Part shown: positions 16,830-26,743 of the stretch, piece by piece
Numbering within the stretch: the stretch's first letter is position 1
How the letters are laid out: each line of letters starts with the position of its first letter
Origin: Tessaracoccus aquimaris
GTDB taxonomy: Bacteria > Actinomycetota > Actinomycetes > Propionibacteriales > Propionibacteriaceae
Direction of reading: 5' to 3'
Length of the DNA stretch: 64,000 nt
Assembly: GCF_001997345.1 (NCBI RefSeq)
Contig: NZ_CP019606.1
Coordinates: forward strand, 496,001-560,000
Made by a program: the position numbers and the translations under genes
Notes under the pieces: generated by a model
What the model saw: only the letters and a program-made list of their open reading frames with translations
Databases searched by the model: none
What the model was told of the DNA's origin: nothing

Positions 16830-19628
16830 TCAGTGCTTGTTGAACGCCTCCAACTCCTCAAGGACCTTCGGGGCAACTCCAGGTGAGATGATGCTGAACG
16901 CCGCCCGGAGGTTCTGACCGGGCACCCACTTCGTGCGTGCGTTGAAGTCCGATGCAAGGGCCGGGTCGACCCGCTCGAAGGCGGAGCGAAGAGCCAGGTA
17001 GGCGCCCTCGTTGTCGATGATGTCGACAAGAGGGGTGTCCATCCCGATCCGCACCTCACCAGGGACCTGGTCCGCCGATGCGAATCGCCACTCATGCTCG
17101 CCGGAGCCGGCGCGGAAGTCGTCGATGCCGGGAAGCGTGACGACAGCGTCCGAGTTCGGCGGTACGACGGCGCTCACCGCGATCTCGCCGCCGTCTCGGA
17201 TCCAGCTCACCTTGATCGGCCCATACGGCCCGTCATAGGAGGCTGACGCGGAATCGAGGCCGGGAAGCGGACGTGGAGCGATGCGGACCGTTTTGTAGCC
17301 AGGGGAGTCAGCCCCGAGGCCTGCGACGACCCGATGCATCCAATCGGCCACCGAGCCAAGCGCGTAGTGGTTGAACGAGGTCATCTCTCCTGGGTTGATC
17401 GACCCGTCAGGAAGGAGCGAGTCCCATCGCTCCCAGATCGTGGTCGCCCCCATGGAGACCGAGTAGAGCCAGCTTGGGCAGTCGGTTTGCAGCAGGAGCC
17501 GTGCAGCCTCTGTGTCGTGGCCCGTGGTGGTCAGAGCATCGTTGACCAGGGGAGTGCCGACGAACCCGGTGCTGATGCGGTAGCCATCCCGGCGCACCAG
17601 TTCGGCCAGCCGTGATCCGAAGGCTGCCCTCAGCGGCTCGTCGGCGATTCCGAAGGCGATGGCCAGCGCGTATGCCGTCTGGGCATCTGAGACGATCCGG
17701 CCGGCCGGGCTCACATACTCGTTGACCCACGCTTGCCTCACCAACTCGGCCTGTGCGCGATACCCGGCGGACTCCTCGGCGAAGCCGAGCAGGTCGGCTG
17801 CGCGCGCCGTCAGATCAGCGGAGCGGTACAGGAACGCGCCCGACACGACGTCGGGGTCGGTCTTGGCTCGAGCCGGATCGGTCGGTGGGGAGTCCGGGTC
17901 GACCCAGTCTCCGAACTGGAAGCCGCCCTCCCAGAGGTGGCGATCTCCCGCGATCTTCAGAAGGAGATCCGTCCAGGCCTTCATTGACGGGTACTGGCGC
18001 TGCACGACCTCGAGGTCGCCGAAGCGTTCGAACAGCACCATGGGCAGGACGGTTGCGACATCACCCCAAGCGGCGGTCGGGACGTCGCCCGAGCGCAGCA
18101 CGTCCGGCACGACAAACGCGACGCCGCCGCCCGCCTCCTGCTGCTCCAGCCACACGTCCCGCAGCCACGAGTCCAGGAACCCGTCGCAGTCGTAGAGGAA
18201 GGCTGCGGAGGGCCCGAAGATCTGGATGTCGCCGGTCCAACCCAGCCTCTCGTCCCGCTGAGGACAGTCGGTCGGAAGGTAGAGGAAGTTGCCGCGCATG
18301 CCCCACACAACGTTTTCGTGCAGGCGGTTGAGGAGTTCGTTCGAGCTCTCGAACCGACCCGTGCGGCGCATGTCGGAGTGGATCACCTCGGCTGTCACCG
18401 CGGCTGGGTCGAAGGTGCCGGGCCAGCCCGAGACCTCCGCGTACCGGAACCCGTGGAAGGTGAATGTCGGCGCGTACTCTTCGGGTTCGCCTCCTGCCAA
18501 GGTGTAGGTGTCGGTCGCGCGGGCGGCACGGAGGGGGCGCACGCCCAGGGCGCCGGAGTCGAGGACCTCGGCGTGCCTCAAGGTCACGGTGTCGCCAGCC
18601 TCGCCCTGGACCGTGATCCGGAGCCGGCCGACAAGGTTCTGGCCGAAGTCGAGGAGGTAGGTTCCGTCGCCGGAGCCGAGCACTTCCTTGACCGGCATCT
18701 GTTCGACCACCCGAACCTCAGGTGAGACGCGCGCTTCAGGAGTCAGACCTGCCTGTTGGGGCGTCGCTGGTGCCCAGCCGGTGGCCTGGAAGCCGGCCTT
18801 GTCCCAGCCTGGCTGGATCCGCCGCGCGTCGAAGTCCTCGCCCCGGTAGATGCCTGATGCCGTCCAGGGGCCAGAGTCGGTCACCTGCCAGGAGGGTCCC
18901 GTCCTGACCCACTCCTCGGTCCCGTCGTCGTACTCGAGGTGAAGTTGGCCAGCCACGGAGGGTTGCTCGCCGTACACGATCGCCGCCTGGTTCTGGAAAC
19001 CGAAGCGTTCCGTGTACCACCCACCGGTGACCGCGAGCCCGACGGCGTTGGTGCCCGGCTTGAGGAGGCTCGTCACGTCGTTGGTCTCGTGAATCAGACG
19101 AAGGTGATACGGCGTCCAGCCAGGCTTGAGGATCTGGTCGTCGACAGGAGTGCCGTTGACGCTCGCTTCATACACGCCTTGAGCAGTCGCGTACCAGGTG
19201 GCTTGGGTCAGCCCCTGACGTACGTCGAACTCCCGGCGGGCAAGGAACGGCTGTGCGTCCTGTTGTGGGGACTCAAGCCCGATGAAGTCCGCATCCCATT
19301 CACCGGGGGCGAGGAAGCTGGCGAAGAACGAGGTGGGCTCGCTCCAGGCGGACCAGCCATCGGGGCCTGCGACCCGCACTCGGACCTCCCCTGACTCCCT
19401 GGGTGTCAGGTCGGCGAACGGCCACGGTAGGAAGCGCGACTGGTCGCCAGCCACGGTGGCGCTGGTGGTGCCTCGGTGCGTCGTGAGGGAGATCTCGGCG
19501 GAGGCCTGCTCCCAGTTGGGAACCTCTGTGGCACTGGTCCAGGAGACGCGAGGCGCTGCGACTGCGACGTTGCCTGCCTCGCTGTCTCCATGTTCGAGGC
19601 GAGGCGCGGAAACGATGACGGATGACAT
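16830..19628 (-). CDS. Alpha-L-rhamnosidase, glycoside hydrolase family 78
   Basis: Inverting glycosidase that removes terminal alpha-L-rhamnose from plant glycosides or polysaccharides. N-terminal beta-sandwich domains (about 1-330) precede the (alpha/alpha)6 catalytic barrel. The strongly conserved catalytic-region motif DCPQRDERLGWTGD is present, followed by GGGVAFVVPD. A C-terminal beta-sandwich ends near residue 830. About 100 further residues form a mostly helical tail (DTPLVDIIDNEGAYLAL onward). No signal peptide is visible, so it should act on imported rhamnosides. It is the last gene of the rhamnoside operon, 28 bases after the permease stop. Length 932 residues. Confidence 0.93.
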   Translation of the reverse strand: MSSVIVSAPRLEHGDSEAGNVAVAAPRVSWTSATEVPNWEQASAEISLTTHRGTTSATVAGDQSRFLPWPFADLTPRESGEVRVRVAGPDGWSAWSEPTSFFASFLAPGEWDADFIGLESPQQDAQPFLARREFDVRQGLTQATWYATAQGVYEASVNGTPVDDQILKPGWTPYHLRLIHETNDVTSLLKPGTNAVGLAVTGGWYTERFGFQNQAAIVYGEQPSVAGQLHLEYDDGTEEWVRTGPSWQVTDSGPWTASGIYRGEDFDARRIQPGWDKAGFQATGWAPATPQQAGLTPEARVSPEVRVVEQMPVKEVLGSGDGTYLLDFGQNLVGRLRITVQGEAGDTVTLRHAEVLDSGALGVRPLRAARATDTYTLAGGEPEEYAPTFTFHGFRYAEVSGWPGTFDPAAVTAEVIHSDMRRTGRFESSNELLNRLHENVVWGMRGNFLYLPTDCPQRDERLGWTGDIQIFGPSAAFLYDCDGFLDSWLRDVWLEQQEAGGGVAFVVPDVLRSGDVPTAAWGDVATVLPMVLFERFGDLEVVQRQYPSMKAWTDLLLKIAGDRHLWEGGFQFGDWVDPDSPPTDPARAKTDPDVVSGAFLYRSADLTARAADLLGFAEESAGYRAQAELVRQAWVNEYVSPAGRIVSDAQTAYALAIAFGIADEPLRAAFGSRLAELVRRDGYRISTGFVGTPLVNDALTTTGHDTEAARLLLQTDCPSWLYSVSMGATTIWERWDSLLPDGSINPGEMTSFNHYALGSVADWMHRVVAGLGADSPGYKTVRIAPRPLPGLDSASASYDGPYGPIKVSWIRDGGEIAVSAVVPPNSDAVVTLPGIDDFRAGSGEHEWRFASADQVPGEVRIGMDTPLVDIIDNEGAYLALRSAFERVDPALASDFNARTKWVPGQNLRAAFSIISPGVAPKVLEELEAFNKH

Positions 19629-19656
19629 CGGGTGTGAACCTTTCGGCTAGTGGGGG

Positions 19657-20493
19657 TCAGCCCTTGACGGCGCCGGAGGTCATTCCGGCGACGATCTGAC
19701 GCTGGAAGATCAGGTACATGATCAGCAGCGGGATGGTGATGATGAGGATGTTTGTGAAGAGCAGGTTGTACTGGGTGCTGAACTGACTGCGGAAGTTGTA
19801 CAAGGTCAACTGAACAGTCGCGTTGGCGTCGCCCGGGAGGAAGTACAGGGGGTTCTGGAAGTCGTTGAACACGGCGACCGACTGAACCACGACGACCGTG
19901 ATGATGACGGAGCGGAGCAGCGGGAAGATCACCTGAAAGAAGAGTCGGATCGGCCCGGCGCCGTCGATGATGGCCGCCTCGTCGATCTCCTTGGGGATCG
20001 TCGCGACGAATGCACGCATGATGAGGATGGTGAAGGACAGGCCGAAGGCCACCTCGATGAAGATGAGCCCAGGGAGGGTCTTGAACAGGTTCAGCCCCTG
20101 CAGCACCCAGATCGTCGGTACAACCGCGGGCGGTACGATCAGGCCCGCCAAGACCATCGCGTTGATCAGCCCGTTCAGGCGACTCTTTCGACGTGCAAGT
20201 ACGTAGGCGATCATCGAGCCGAAGACCACCATGAGCGCGACGCTGGCGACGGTCAGGATGGTTGAGTTGATGAAGGCCGTCGTCAGCATGTTGTTGCGCG
20301 CCTCGAAGACGGCCACGACGTTGTCGAACAGGTGGAACTCGGTGGGGAGGGAGAAGGCCAGCTTCCCGGCCTCCTTGGAGGACTTCGATGCGGTCAGGAG
20401 CACGAAGGCGAACGGCACGAGGAACACCACGGATGTGATGATGATCCCGAGGATGCCGACCACCCAGCGGGTCAATCTGCTTGCGCTGTTCAC
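19657..20493 (-). CDS. Carbohydrate ABC transporter permease (MalG-like), rhamnoside locus
   Basis: Channel subunit of a CUT1 sugar importer with six hydrophobic segments in 278 residues. The EAA loop IDEAAIIDGAGPIRLFFQVI is typical of the C-terminal half. I chose the GTG at 20493 because it overlaps the stop of the preceding permease (GTGA). A much longer upstream extension is Arg/His-rich shadow sequence. It ends 28 bases before the rhamnosidase gene. Confidence 0.9.
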   Translation of the reverse strand: MNSASRLTRWVVGILGIIITSVVFLVPFAFVLLTASKSSKEAGKLAFSLPTEFHLFDNVVAVFEARNNMLTTAFINSTILTVASVALMVVFGSMIAYVLARRKSRLNGLINAMVLAGLIVPPAVVPTIWVLQGLNLFKTLPGLIFIEVAFGLSFTILIMRAFVATIPKEIDEAAIIDGAGPIRLFFQVIFPLLRSVIITVVVVQSVAVFNDFQNPLYFLPGDANATVQLTLYNFRSQFSTQYNLLFTNILIITIPLLIMYLIFQRQIVAGMTSGAVKG

Positions 20494-21416
20494 AGATCCG
20501 TCTCCTTCGAGTTGAGCCAACGGTTGAGCGGATAGACGATCGCGGTCACGACGACGAAGAGGATGACATTGCCGGCGGTCGAGAGACCGTAATAGCCGGC
20601 CTGGTACTGCTTGTAGATCACGGAGGCGATCACGTCCGAGGAGAACCCGGGACCTCCGCCTGTCGTCGTCCAGATCAGATCGAAGGAGCGGAGCCCTCCG
20701 ATGAGAGACAGGAGGATCACGGTCGAGGTCGCGGGAAAGGAGAGTGGAAGAATGATGCTGCGAAACACCTGCCAGGAACTGGCTCCATCGACCCGGGCCG
20801 CCTCGAAGTACTCGTTGGGGATCGCTGCGATTCCGGCGATGTAGATCAGCGTCGCGATGCCGAGGCCCTTCCAGACGTCGATTCCGGCGACGCTCAGTAG
20901 AGCGATGTCCGGGTTGGTCAGCCACTGGGGCCCGTCGCCGCCCGTGATCGCCGTCCACACCTTGTTCACGATGCCGTTGAACGGGTCAAGGAGCACCTGG
21001 AAGGTGAGGCCGACGCCCACCGCGCTCAGAAGCACGGGGAAGAAGGTGACGGACCGAAGGTATCCGCGAGCGATGAGAGGCATCGAGAGGACGACCGCCA
21101 GGAGCATTCCGAGGACAACCTTGGCTCCGGAGGTGACGAAGCCGTAGACCAGGGTGTTCCAGAGCGATCCGATGAGGCCAGGTTCGGAGAGGAACAGGGT
21201 GAAGTTCTGGAGTCCGATCCATTCTGACTCGAACAACGTCCAGCGGGTGAAGGCGAAGTAGAAGGATGCCAGCGTCGGCACGACGAAGAAGATGAGGTAG
21301 ATCAGGCCTCCAGGGATGAGGAACCACAACGGGTACCTCTTGGCGACATGGTCCTTGTGTTTGCGGTTCGGGGAGGCAACCTGCGCTGGTTCGGCGGTTG
21401 ATGTAGTGGAGGTCAT
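20490..21416 (-). CDS. Sugar ABC transporter permease (MalF-like), rhamnoside locus
   Basis: First channel subunit of the rhamnoside importer. A 35-residue cytoplasmic N-terminus is followed by six membrane segments (first is LWFLIPGGLIYLIFFVVPTL). The EAA motif FEAARVDGASSWQVFRSIIL is near the C-terminus. Length 308 residues from the ATG at 21416. The stop overlaps the next permease start by four bases. The binding-protein gene lies 73 bases upstream. Confidence 0.9.
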   Translation of the reverse strand: MTSTTSTAEPAQVASPNRKHKDHVAKRYPLWFLIPGGLIYLIFFVVPTLASFYFAFTRWTLFESEWIGLQNFTLFLSEPGLIGSLWNTLVYGFVTSGAKVVLGMLLAVVLSMPLIARGYLRSVTFFPVLLSAVGVGLTFQVLLDPFNGIVNKVWTAITGGDGPQWLTNPDIALLSVAGIDVWKGLGIATLIYIAGIAAIPNEYFEAARVDGASSWQVFRSIILPLSFPATSTVILLSLIGGLRSFDLIWTTTGGGPGFSSDVIASVIYKQYQAGYYGLSTAGNVILFVVVTAIVYPLNRWLNSKETDL

Positions 21417-21489
21417 ATCGATCCTTGGGGCTGGAGTTGGACATGAGGGGAGGGGCGCCGACACGCCATATGCGGCGCCCCCCACGCTG

Positions 21490-22803
21490 TCACCAGCCCT
21501 TGAGGCCCAACTGCTGGGCCTGCTTCTTGACGTCCTCGTCATAGCGGGCAGCGCCCTCAGCCGCCGTCGCGATCCCGGAGCCCACCTCGACGGTGATCTT
21601 CTCGAGGTTCGGGCCCTTGACTGGCGAGAGGAACTCAAGCGCAGGGCTCGCGTTGCCGTCCGTGAAGTACTTGTCGAGGTCCGTCACTGCAGTGGGGAGG
21701 CCCTCCGGAAGCTTGCAGTCCTTGATCATGAACGGCCCATTGGGCGTGGTGGCCTTGCTGACGGCGTCGCACGCCTTCGTGGATGCGGCGAAGGTCAGGA
21801 ACTTCTTGGCCGCGTCCAGTTTCGCGCCCTCGGTCGACTTGGGAACGTAGATGCCGGCGGGAGTCCAGGCGGTGAGGCCGAAGGTGGACTCATCGTCGCC
21901 TGGCTGCGCGAAGAAGCCGATGTTCTCCGCGGCATCATCGGCGAGGTCGACGTACGAGGAGACCGTGGAGGTGAGCATCGGGTACTGGGCGCCGGTCCCG
22001 TCGACAAGGTGCTGCATCCCCTGCGACTGGGTAGCGGATGCGAAGTCCTTGTTCAGGTAGCCGGCGTCATGGACGGCCTGCAGGCGTTCGAAGCCGCTGA
22101 TCGCGGGTGGCTCGGCGAACTTCGCCTGGTTGGCCGTGAACTTTTCCGCCCAGTCAGGCTGTTCGGCGGCCACATTGTGGAAGTCGGCCAGGACGAGCAA
22201 CTGTGACGTCCACGTGTCGGCGTAGGTCTGGATGACGGGGTCAATGCCAGCCGCCTTGATCTTCGCGTTGTTCTCCATGAACTTGTCCCAGGTCTTGGGG
22301 ACCTCAAGCCCAAGGTCGGCGAAGACCTTCTTGTTGTAGAGGATGCCGCCTCCCATGGCCTGCTCGAACGGGACGCCGTAGAAGTCACTTCCGACGCTGG
22401 TGGAAGTTTTGAACGTTTCATCGAGGCCCGACATAAAGGGCTCGCTTGTCAGTGGGACAAGGTTCTTGCCGGGGTCCAGGGCCGCGAAGAGCGAGCCGGA
22501 GTTGTACATGAACAGGTCATTCATCTCGCCTGTTGCCAAGCGCGTCTTGACGAGGTTGTCGCCGTCGGTGCCTCCGGGGCGGCTCTCGATCTGGACCTTC
22601 ACATCGCTCTGTGAGGCGTTGAACGCTTCGACGATGGCGTTGCCGATGTTCATGCTCTGCTCGCCGACATCGACTAGCAGCGAGAGGTTGACTGTTCCGT
22701 CGGCGTTCTCGCCGTTGTCCGATCCGCCGCCGCAGGCGGTCAATGCGATGGCTGCTGTTAGCCCGAGCGCGATGAATGCGTGGGCCTTTCTGGGGAGTGG
22801 CAC
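21490..22803 (-). CDS. Sugar ABC transporter substrate-binding lipoprotein, rhamnoside locus
   Basis: Family 1 solute-binding lipoprotein. The signal peptide ends in lipobox LTAC (Cys24), followed by GGGSDNGENADG and the mature domain beginning NLSLLVDVGEQS. The GTG at 22803 was chosen because GAAGGG lies about 10 bases upstream; the longer ATG version would put hydrophilic residues before the signal. Length 437 residues. The gene sits between the lacI gene and the permeases. The ligand is probably a rhamnose-containing saccharide, inferred only from the GH78 neighbour. Confidence 0.9.
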   Translation of the reverse strand: MPLPRKAHAFIALGLTAAIALTACGGGSDNGENADGTVNLSLLVDVGEQSMNIGNAIVEAFNASQSDVKVQIESRPGGTDGDNLVKTRLATGEMNDLFMYNSGSLFAALDPGKNLVPLTSEPFMSGLDETFKTSTSVGSDFYGVPFEQAMGGGILYNKKVFADLGLEVPKTWDKFMENNAKIKAAGIDPVIQTYADTWTSQLLVLADFHNVAAEQPDWAEKFTANQAKFAEPPAISGFERLQAVHDAGYLNKDFASATQSQGMQHLVDGTGAQYPMLTSTVSSYVDLADDAAENIGFFAQPGDDESTFGLTAWTPAGIYVPKSTEGAKLDAAKKFLTFAASTKACDAVSKATTPNGPFMIKDCKLPEGLPTAVTDLDKYFTDGNASPALEFLSPVKGPNLEKITVEVGSGIATAAEGAARYDEDVKKQAQQLGLKGW

Positions 22804-22826
22804 TTCGTTGTATCCCTTCAGTTGAT

Positions 22827-22840
22827 GGGCCGGACGGCCC
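22827..22840. other. Small hairpin between lacI and binding-protein gene
   Basis: GGGCCG-GA-CGGCCC lies in the 47-base gap after the lacI stop. It could weaken read-through or stabilise an mRNA end, which would set different levels of repressor and binding protein. No separate promoter for the binding-protein gene is apparent here. Confidence 0.3.
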
Positions 22841-22850
22841 AAATGGTTAC

Positions 22851-23870
22851 TCAGGTGGTTGGTGGGGGAGGTGCGCTTGAGCCGCGCACCTGTAGCTCCG
22901 GGGTGATGACGACGTGCGCCGCCTCAGTGCGACCCTCGATGCGCTGTAGGAGCAACGAGCCGACCTCCTTACCGACCTCGTCGGACGACTGGCGAACAGT
23001 GGTCAACGAGATCAGGGGGTGGGAGGCGAAGGTGCTGTCGTCATACCCGACGATCGAGAGTTCGGATCGGCCCAGCCCAAACTGGGCAGCGGCCCGCATT
23101 ACCCCAAGCGCCAGTTCGTCGTGGCCCGCGAAGATAGCCGTCGGTGGGATCGGCTGTTCCAGCAATCCGAGCGTGGAGATGTACGCCGACTCCTCGGTCG
23201 GAGAGGCGATGATGTGTGTCTCCGGGGTCAGCCCGTAACGCCGCATCCTGTGTCGATAGGACCGCGCCCGCATGGCGTGGGAGGAGCGCGACATGTGGGG
23301 ATGCTGCGCGGCCCCGATCGTCAGGTGCGTGATCCGCCGATGGCCCAGCGAGTAGAGGTGGTCGACAGCCAGTCTCGCGCCCAGGGCGTCGTCATCCCCG
23401 ACCGTGTCGTAGTTCACCGACTCGTCATGCCTGCCGAGCATCACCATGGGGCTGCGTGTTGCCTGGGCTTCCAGCCAGTCGGCTGTCGCGTTGGCCCCGA
23501 TGGTGACAAGGCCGGCGACCTGATAGTCGAGGAGTGTCTGGATCGCCTGGGTGCTGTTGCCCTCGGCGTCGGAGGGAGCGATGATCACGCTGTATCGGGT
23601 GGCCTCCAGGAACCCGATGAGGCCGCCGAGGACTCCCTGGAGGAAGGGGTTGGCCATCGTGGGGAGTTCGACTCCCAGCGTGTAACTGGTGCCGCGCATC
23701 GCGCGGGCGGCAACGCGTGGGCGATAGCCCAGGTCGTCGATCGCCGCTTGGACGCGTTGCTGCATCGGTTCGCTCACGCCATAGGCGTTGCGGAGCACCT
23801 TGGACACGGCTGCGCGTGAGACACCGGCCAGTGCGGCCACGTCCTCGATCGTCACGTTTCTTGCAGTCAT
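22851..23870 (-). CDS. LacI family repressor of the rhamnoside locus
   Basis: DNA-binding repressor with a canonical N-terminal HTH (VTIEDVAALAGVSRAAVSKV, residues 5-24) and hinge (LGYRPRVAARAMRG). The effector domain starts at TLGVELPTMANPFLQGVLGG. Length 339 residues from the ATG at 23870. It is the first gene of the operon and its promoter carries a TGTAGA/TCTACA palindrome immediately downstream of the -10 box, so it should repress itself and the whole operon. The inducer is presumably rhamnose or a rhamnoside. Confidence 0.92.
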   Translation of the reverse strand: MTARNVTIEDVAALAGVSRAAVSKVLRNAYGVSEPMQQRVQAAIDDLGYRPRVAARAMRGTSYTLGVELPTMANPFLQGVLGGLIGFLEATRYSVIIAPSDAEGNSTQAIQTLLDYQVAGLVTIGANATADWLEAQATRSPMVMLGRHDESVNYDTVGDDDALGARLAVDHLYSLGHRRITHLTIGAAQHPHMSRSSHAMRARSYRHRMRRYGLTPETHIIASPTEESAYISTLGLLEQPIPPTAIFAGHDELALGVMRAAAQFGLGRSELSIVGYDDSTFASHPLISLTTVRQSSDEVGKEVGSLLLQRIEGRTEAAHVVITPELQVRGSSAPPPPTT

Positions 23871-23914
23871 GCGCCACGTCCCTGTGGTTGCGGTCGGAGT
23901 GTTCAGTCACACTG

Positions 23915-23930
23915 TGTAGACCGATCTACA
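23915..23930. promoter_or_regulatory. Operator of the rhamnoside repressor
   Basis: TGTAGACCGATCTACA has perfect 6-bp arms around four bases. It lies about 6-21 bases downstream of the -10 box of the leftward promoter, so bound repressor would block RNA polymerase. No second copy is seen before the binding-protein gene. Confidence 0.65.
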
Positions 23931-23935
23931 AGAAC

Positions 23936-23964
23936 AGAATAGCGGGACGGTTGTAACGATTCAA
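23936..23964 (-). promoter_or_regulatory. Promoter of the rhamnoside operon
   Basis: On the minus strand, TTGAAT (23964-23959), a 17-bp spacer and TATTCT (23941-23936). This is one of the best sigma-70-like promoters in the window. The rest of the gap, 23965-24106, shows no gene or other clear signal. Confidence 0.7.
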
Positions 23965-24108
23965 TACCCAATTTCCGATGCGCCGGTTTCAACGCTGAGG
24001 GTGTTGCGCCGCCTTGGTGGCATCCGCACTAGTCAATGTGTTCGAGTAAATGTGTGCGAGGCGACCGATGTCATGTGGGACCCTCTGGCACGTCCGCCCA
24101 CACCGACA

Positions 24109-24133
24109 CCCCCGGCCGATTCACGGGCGGGGG
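24109..24133 (-). terminator. Terminator after valS
   Basis: CCCCCG (24109-24114) and CGGGGG (24128-24133) form a GC-rich stem 16 bases downstream of the valS stop on the minus strand. No long T-run follows. Confidence 0.5.
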
Positions 24134-24149
24134 CGTCGTGGGTAAGGGG

Positions 24150-26705
24150 TCAGTCGGCCTCGACCAGGTCGACCTCGACGGCTAGCGGCTCGGTCGACTC
24201 AGCCCAGGTCACGTCTCCGGTGATCCGGCCGACGGCGCGCAGGTCGGCCTCGATGGCCTGCAGCCTGGCCACCACGTCGGCGGGGCCGGAGAAGTGGGCC
24301 CTTGACGCCTCGGTCTTCATGGAGACCTTCGCGTTCGACTTGGCGCCGCGGATCGCGATCAGGGCCTGAGCGACGTCGTCGAGCAGCGCAGGCTCGCCCG
24401 ACACGTCGAGTTCGGCGACGGTCGGCCATGCGGAGCGGTGGACGGAGGTGTCGTTGGTCCAGCGCCACACCTCCTCCGTGACGAACGGCAGGAACGGGGC
24501 GAAGAGCCGCAACTGGACGCCGAGCGCGATGGCAAGCGCGGCCTGCGCCGAGGCCCGCTCATTGTCGGAGCCGGTGTAGCTGCGCTCCTTGACGAGTTCG
24601 AGATAGTCGTCGCAGAACGCCCAGAAGAACGTCTCGGCCTTCTCGAGGGCCGTCGTGTAGTCGAACTCCTCGAAGGCCGCGGTCGCCTCGGCGACCACAC
24701 CCGCCAGGGCGGCGAGCATCGCGGCGTCGACGGGGTTGGTGACCCGCTCGAGCGAGCCCGGCTCCTCTGCGAGCGAGAGCACGAACTTGCCCGCGTTGAG
24801 CACCTTCATGGCGAGGCGCCTTCCGACCTTCATCTGTGTCTCGTCGAACGGCGAGTCCATCCCGGGGCGGGCCATCGCGGCGCGCCAACGCACCGCGTCG
24901 GAGCCGAACTTGTCGAGGATCTCGGTGGGGACCACCACGTTGCCCTTCGACTTGCTCATCTTCTTGCGGTCGGGGTCGACCACGAAGCCCGAGATCGTGG
25001 CGCGCTTCCACGGCAGCGAGCCGTTCTCGAAGTTCGCCCGCACGATGCGGCTGAACAGCCAGGTGCGGATGATGTCGTGCGCCTGCGGGGCGATGTCCAT
25101 CGGGAACGTGAGGTTGAACAGTTCCTCGTCGCGCTCCCAGCCGGTGGCGATCTGCGGGGTGAGCGACGACGTCGCCCAAGTGTCCATCACGTCTGGGTCG
25201 GCCATGAAACCGCCCGGCTGGTTGCGCTGCTCCTCGGCGAAGCCGGGCGCGGGCGCCGACATGGGGTCGACGGGGAGCGCGGACTCCTCCGGCACGATCG
25301 GGTGGTCGTAGTCGGGCTCACCCTCGGCGTCCAGCGGGTACCAGATCGGGAACGGCACGCCGAAGAAGCGCTGACGCGAGACGAGCCAGTCGCCGTTGAG
25401 GCCGCCGACCCAGTTCTCGTAGCGGTGCCGCATGTGCTCCGGCGACCACTCCAGTTCCTCGCCGCGGGCCATCAGGGCCGCCTTCAGAGCGTCGTCACGG
25501 CCGCCGTTGCGGATGTACCACTGGCGGGTCGCGACGATCTCGAGGGGCTTGTCGCCCTTCTCGTAGAAGTTGGCCTTGCGGGTGGTGGCCTTCGGGTCGC
25601 CGTCGAGGTCGCCCGTCTCGCGCAGCGCGGCGACGGTGGCCTCGCGGGCCGAGAAGGCGGTCTTGCCAGCGAGCGGCTCGTAGGCCTGGGCGTTGACGAC
25701 CCACTCGGGGGTCTCCGCCTGGAACCGGCCGTCGCGGCCGATCACGGTGCGGGTCGGCAGGTTCAGCTCACGCCACCAGGTGACGTCGGTGAGGTCGCCG
25801 AAGGTGCAGCACATCGCGATGCCCGCGCCCTTGTCAGGCTCGGCGGCCGGATGGGCGAGCACCGGGATCTCGACGCCGAACAGCGGCGAGGTGACCGTGC
25901 TTCCGAACAGGTCGGCGTAGCGCTCGTCGTCGGGGTGGGCGATCAGAGCGCACACCGAGACCAGCAGTTCGGGGCGGGTCGTCTCGATGTAGACGGGCTC
26001 GCCGCCCTCGCGGTGGAACGCGACCCGGTGGTAGGCGCCCGGGTAGTCGCGGGCCTCGAGCTCGGCCTGCGCGACCGCCGTCTGGAACGTGACGTCCCAC
26101 AGCGTGGGCGCGTAGCTGAGGTAGGCCTCGTCGCGCGCGAAGTTACGCAGGAACGCCTTCTGGGCGATCGCCTGCGAGGACTCCGAGATGGTTGCGTACA
26201 GCGTGTCCCAGTCGACAGAGAGGCCGAGGTGGCGCCACAGGTCCTCGAAGGCCTTCTCGTCCACCGCCGTCAGCTCGTGGCACAGCTCGATGAAGTTGCG
26301 CCTGCTGATCGGCACCTGCCGCTTCGGGTCGGGCTTGGCGGGCGGCTCGAAGTCCGGGTCGTAGGCGATCGACGGGTCGCAGCGCACCCCGTAGTAGTTC
26401 TGCACGCGGCGCTCGGTGGGCAGGCCGTTGTCGTCCCAGCCCATCGGGTAGAACACCTGCTTGCCGTTCATCCGCTGGTAGCGGGCGAGCGTGTCGGTGT
26501 GGGTGTAGCTGAACACGTGGCCGACGTGCAGCGAACCCGACACCGTCGGCGGCGGGGTGTCGATCGAGAACACCTGTTCGCGGCTCTCCGGCCGGACGAA
26601 CGCGTAGGTGCCCTCGTCCGCCCATACCTGTCCCCACTTGGCTTCGAGGCCTTCGAGGACGGGCTTGTCGGGGAGGGCGCGCTGCTGCGCGTTCGGTGCG
26701 GTCAT
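24150..26705 (-). CDS. valS: Valine--tRNA ligase
   Basis: Class I aminoacyl-tRNA synthetase that charges tRNA-Val and edits mis-activated threonine. The HIGH motif is HVGH (60-63) and the KMSKS loop is at 582-586. The inserted editing (CP1) domain lies between them. The anticodon-binding domain follows. The 851-residue protein lacks a long C-terminal coiled coil, like the archaeal-type ValS common in actinobacteria. The ATG at 26705 was chosen because a minus-strand TAAGAT box lies seven bases upstream, which suggests a leaderless mRNA; longer starts add nothing family-like. In many actinobacteria valS is followed by folC, but here three DsbA-like genes separate them. Confidence 0.95.
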   Translation of the reverse strand: MTAPNAQQRALPDKPVLEGLEAKWGQVWADEGTYAFVRPESREQVFSIDTPPPTVSGSLHVGHVFSYTHTDTLARYQRMNGKQVFYPMGWDDNGLPTERRVQNYYGVRCDPSIAYDPDFEPPAKPDPKRQVPISRRNFIELCHELTAVDEKAFEDLWRHLGLSVDWDTLYATISESSQAIAQKAFLRNFARDEAYLSYAPTLWDVTFQTAVAQAELEARDYPGAYHRVAFHREGGEPVYIETTRPELLVSVCALIAHPDDERYADLFGSTVTSPLFGVEIPVLAHPAAEPDKGAGIAMCCTFGDLTDVTWWRELNLPTRTVIGRDGRFQAETPEWVVNAQAYEPLAGKTAFSAREATVAALRETGDLDGDPKATTRKANFYEKGDKPLEIVATRQWYIRNGGRDDALKAALMARGEELEWSPEHMRHRYENWVGGLNGDWLVSRQRFFGVPFPIWYPLDAEGEPDYDHPIVPEESALPVDPMSAPAPGFAEEQRNQPGGFMADPDVMDTWATSSLTPQIATGWERDEELFNLTFPMDIAPQAHDIIRTWLFSRIVRANFENGSLPWKRATISGFVVDPDRKKMSKSKGNVVVPTEILDKFGSDAVRWRAAMARPGMDSPFDETQMKVGRRLAMKVLNAGKFVLSLAEEPGSLERVTNPVDAAMLAALAGVVAEATAAFEEFDYTTALEKAETFFWAFCDDYLELVKERSYTGSDNERASAQAALAIALGVQLRLFAPFLPFVTEEVWRWTNDTSVHRSAWPTVAELDVSGEPALLDDVAQALIAIRGAKSNAKVSMKTEASRAHFSGPADVVARLQAIEADLRAVGRITGDVTWAESTEPLAVEVDLVEAD

Positions 26706-26712
26706 GGCCCCG

Positions 26713-26718
26713 ATCTTA
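26713..26718 (-). promoter_or_regulatory. -10 box of valS (leaderless start)
   Basis: TAAGAT on the minus strand ends seven bases before the ATG at 26705. TTCGCC, 17 bp further up, is only a weak -35 candidate. The site overlaps no coding sequence. Confidence 0.45.
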
Positions 26719-26743
26719 GTTGGACGCCCGACGGCGGCGAAAC

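Noticed and set aside
23965..24106. Possible small gene or RNA in the gap between valS and the rhamnoside lacI
   Set aside because: Open frames here are continuations of valS shadow frames; no ribosome binding site or hairpin other than the valS terminator.
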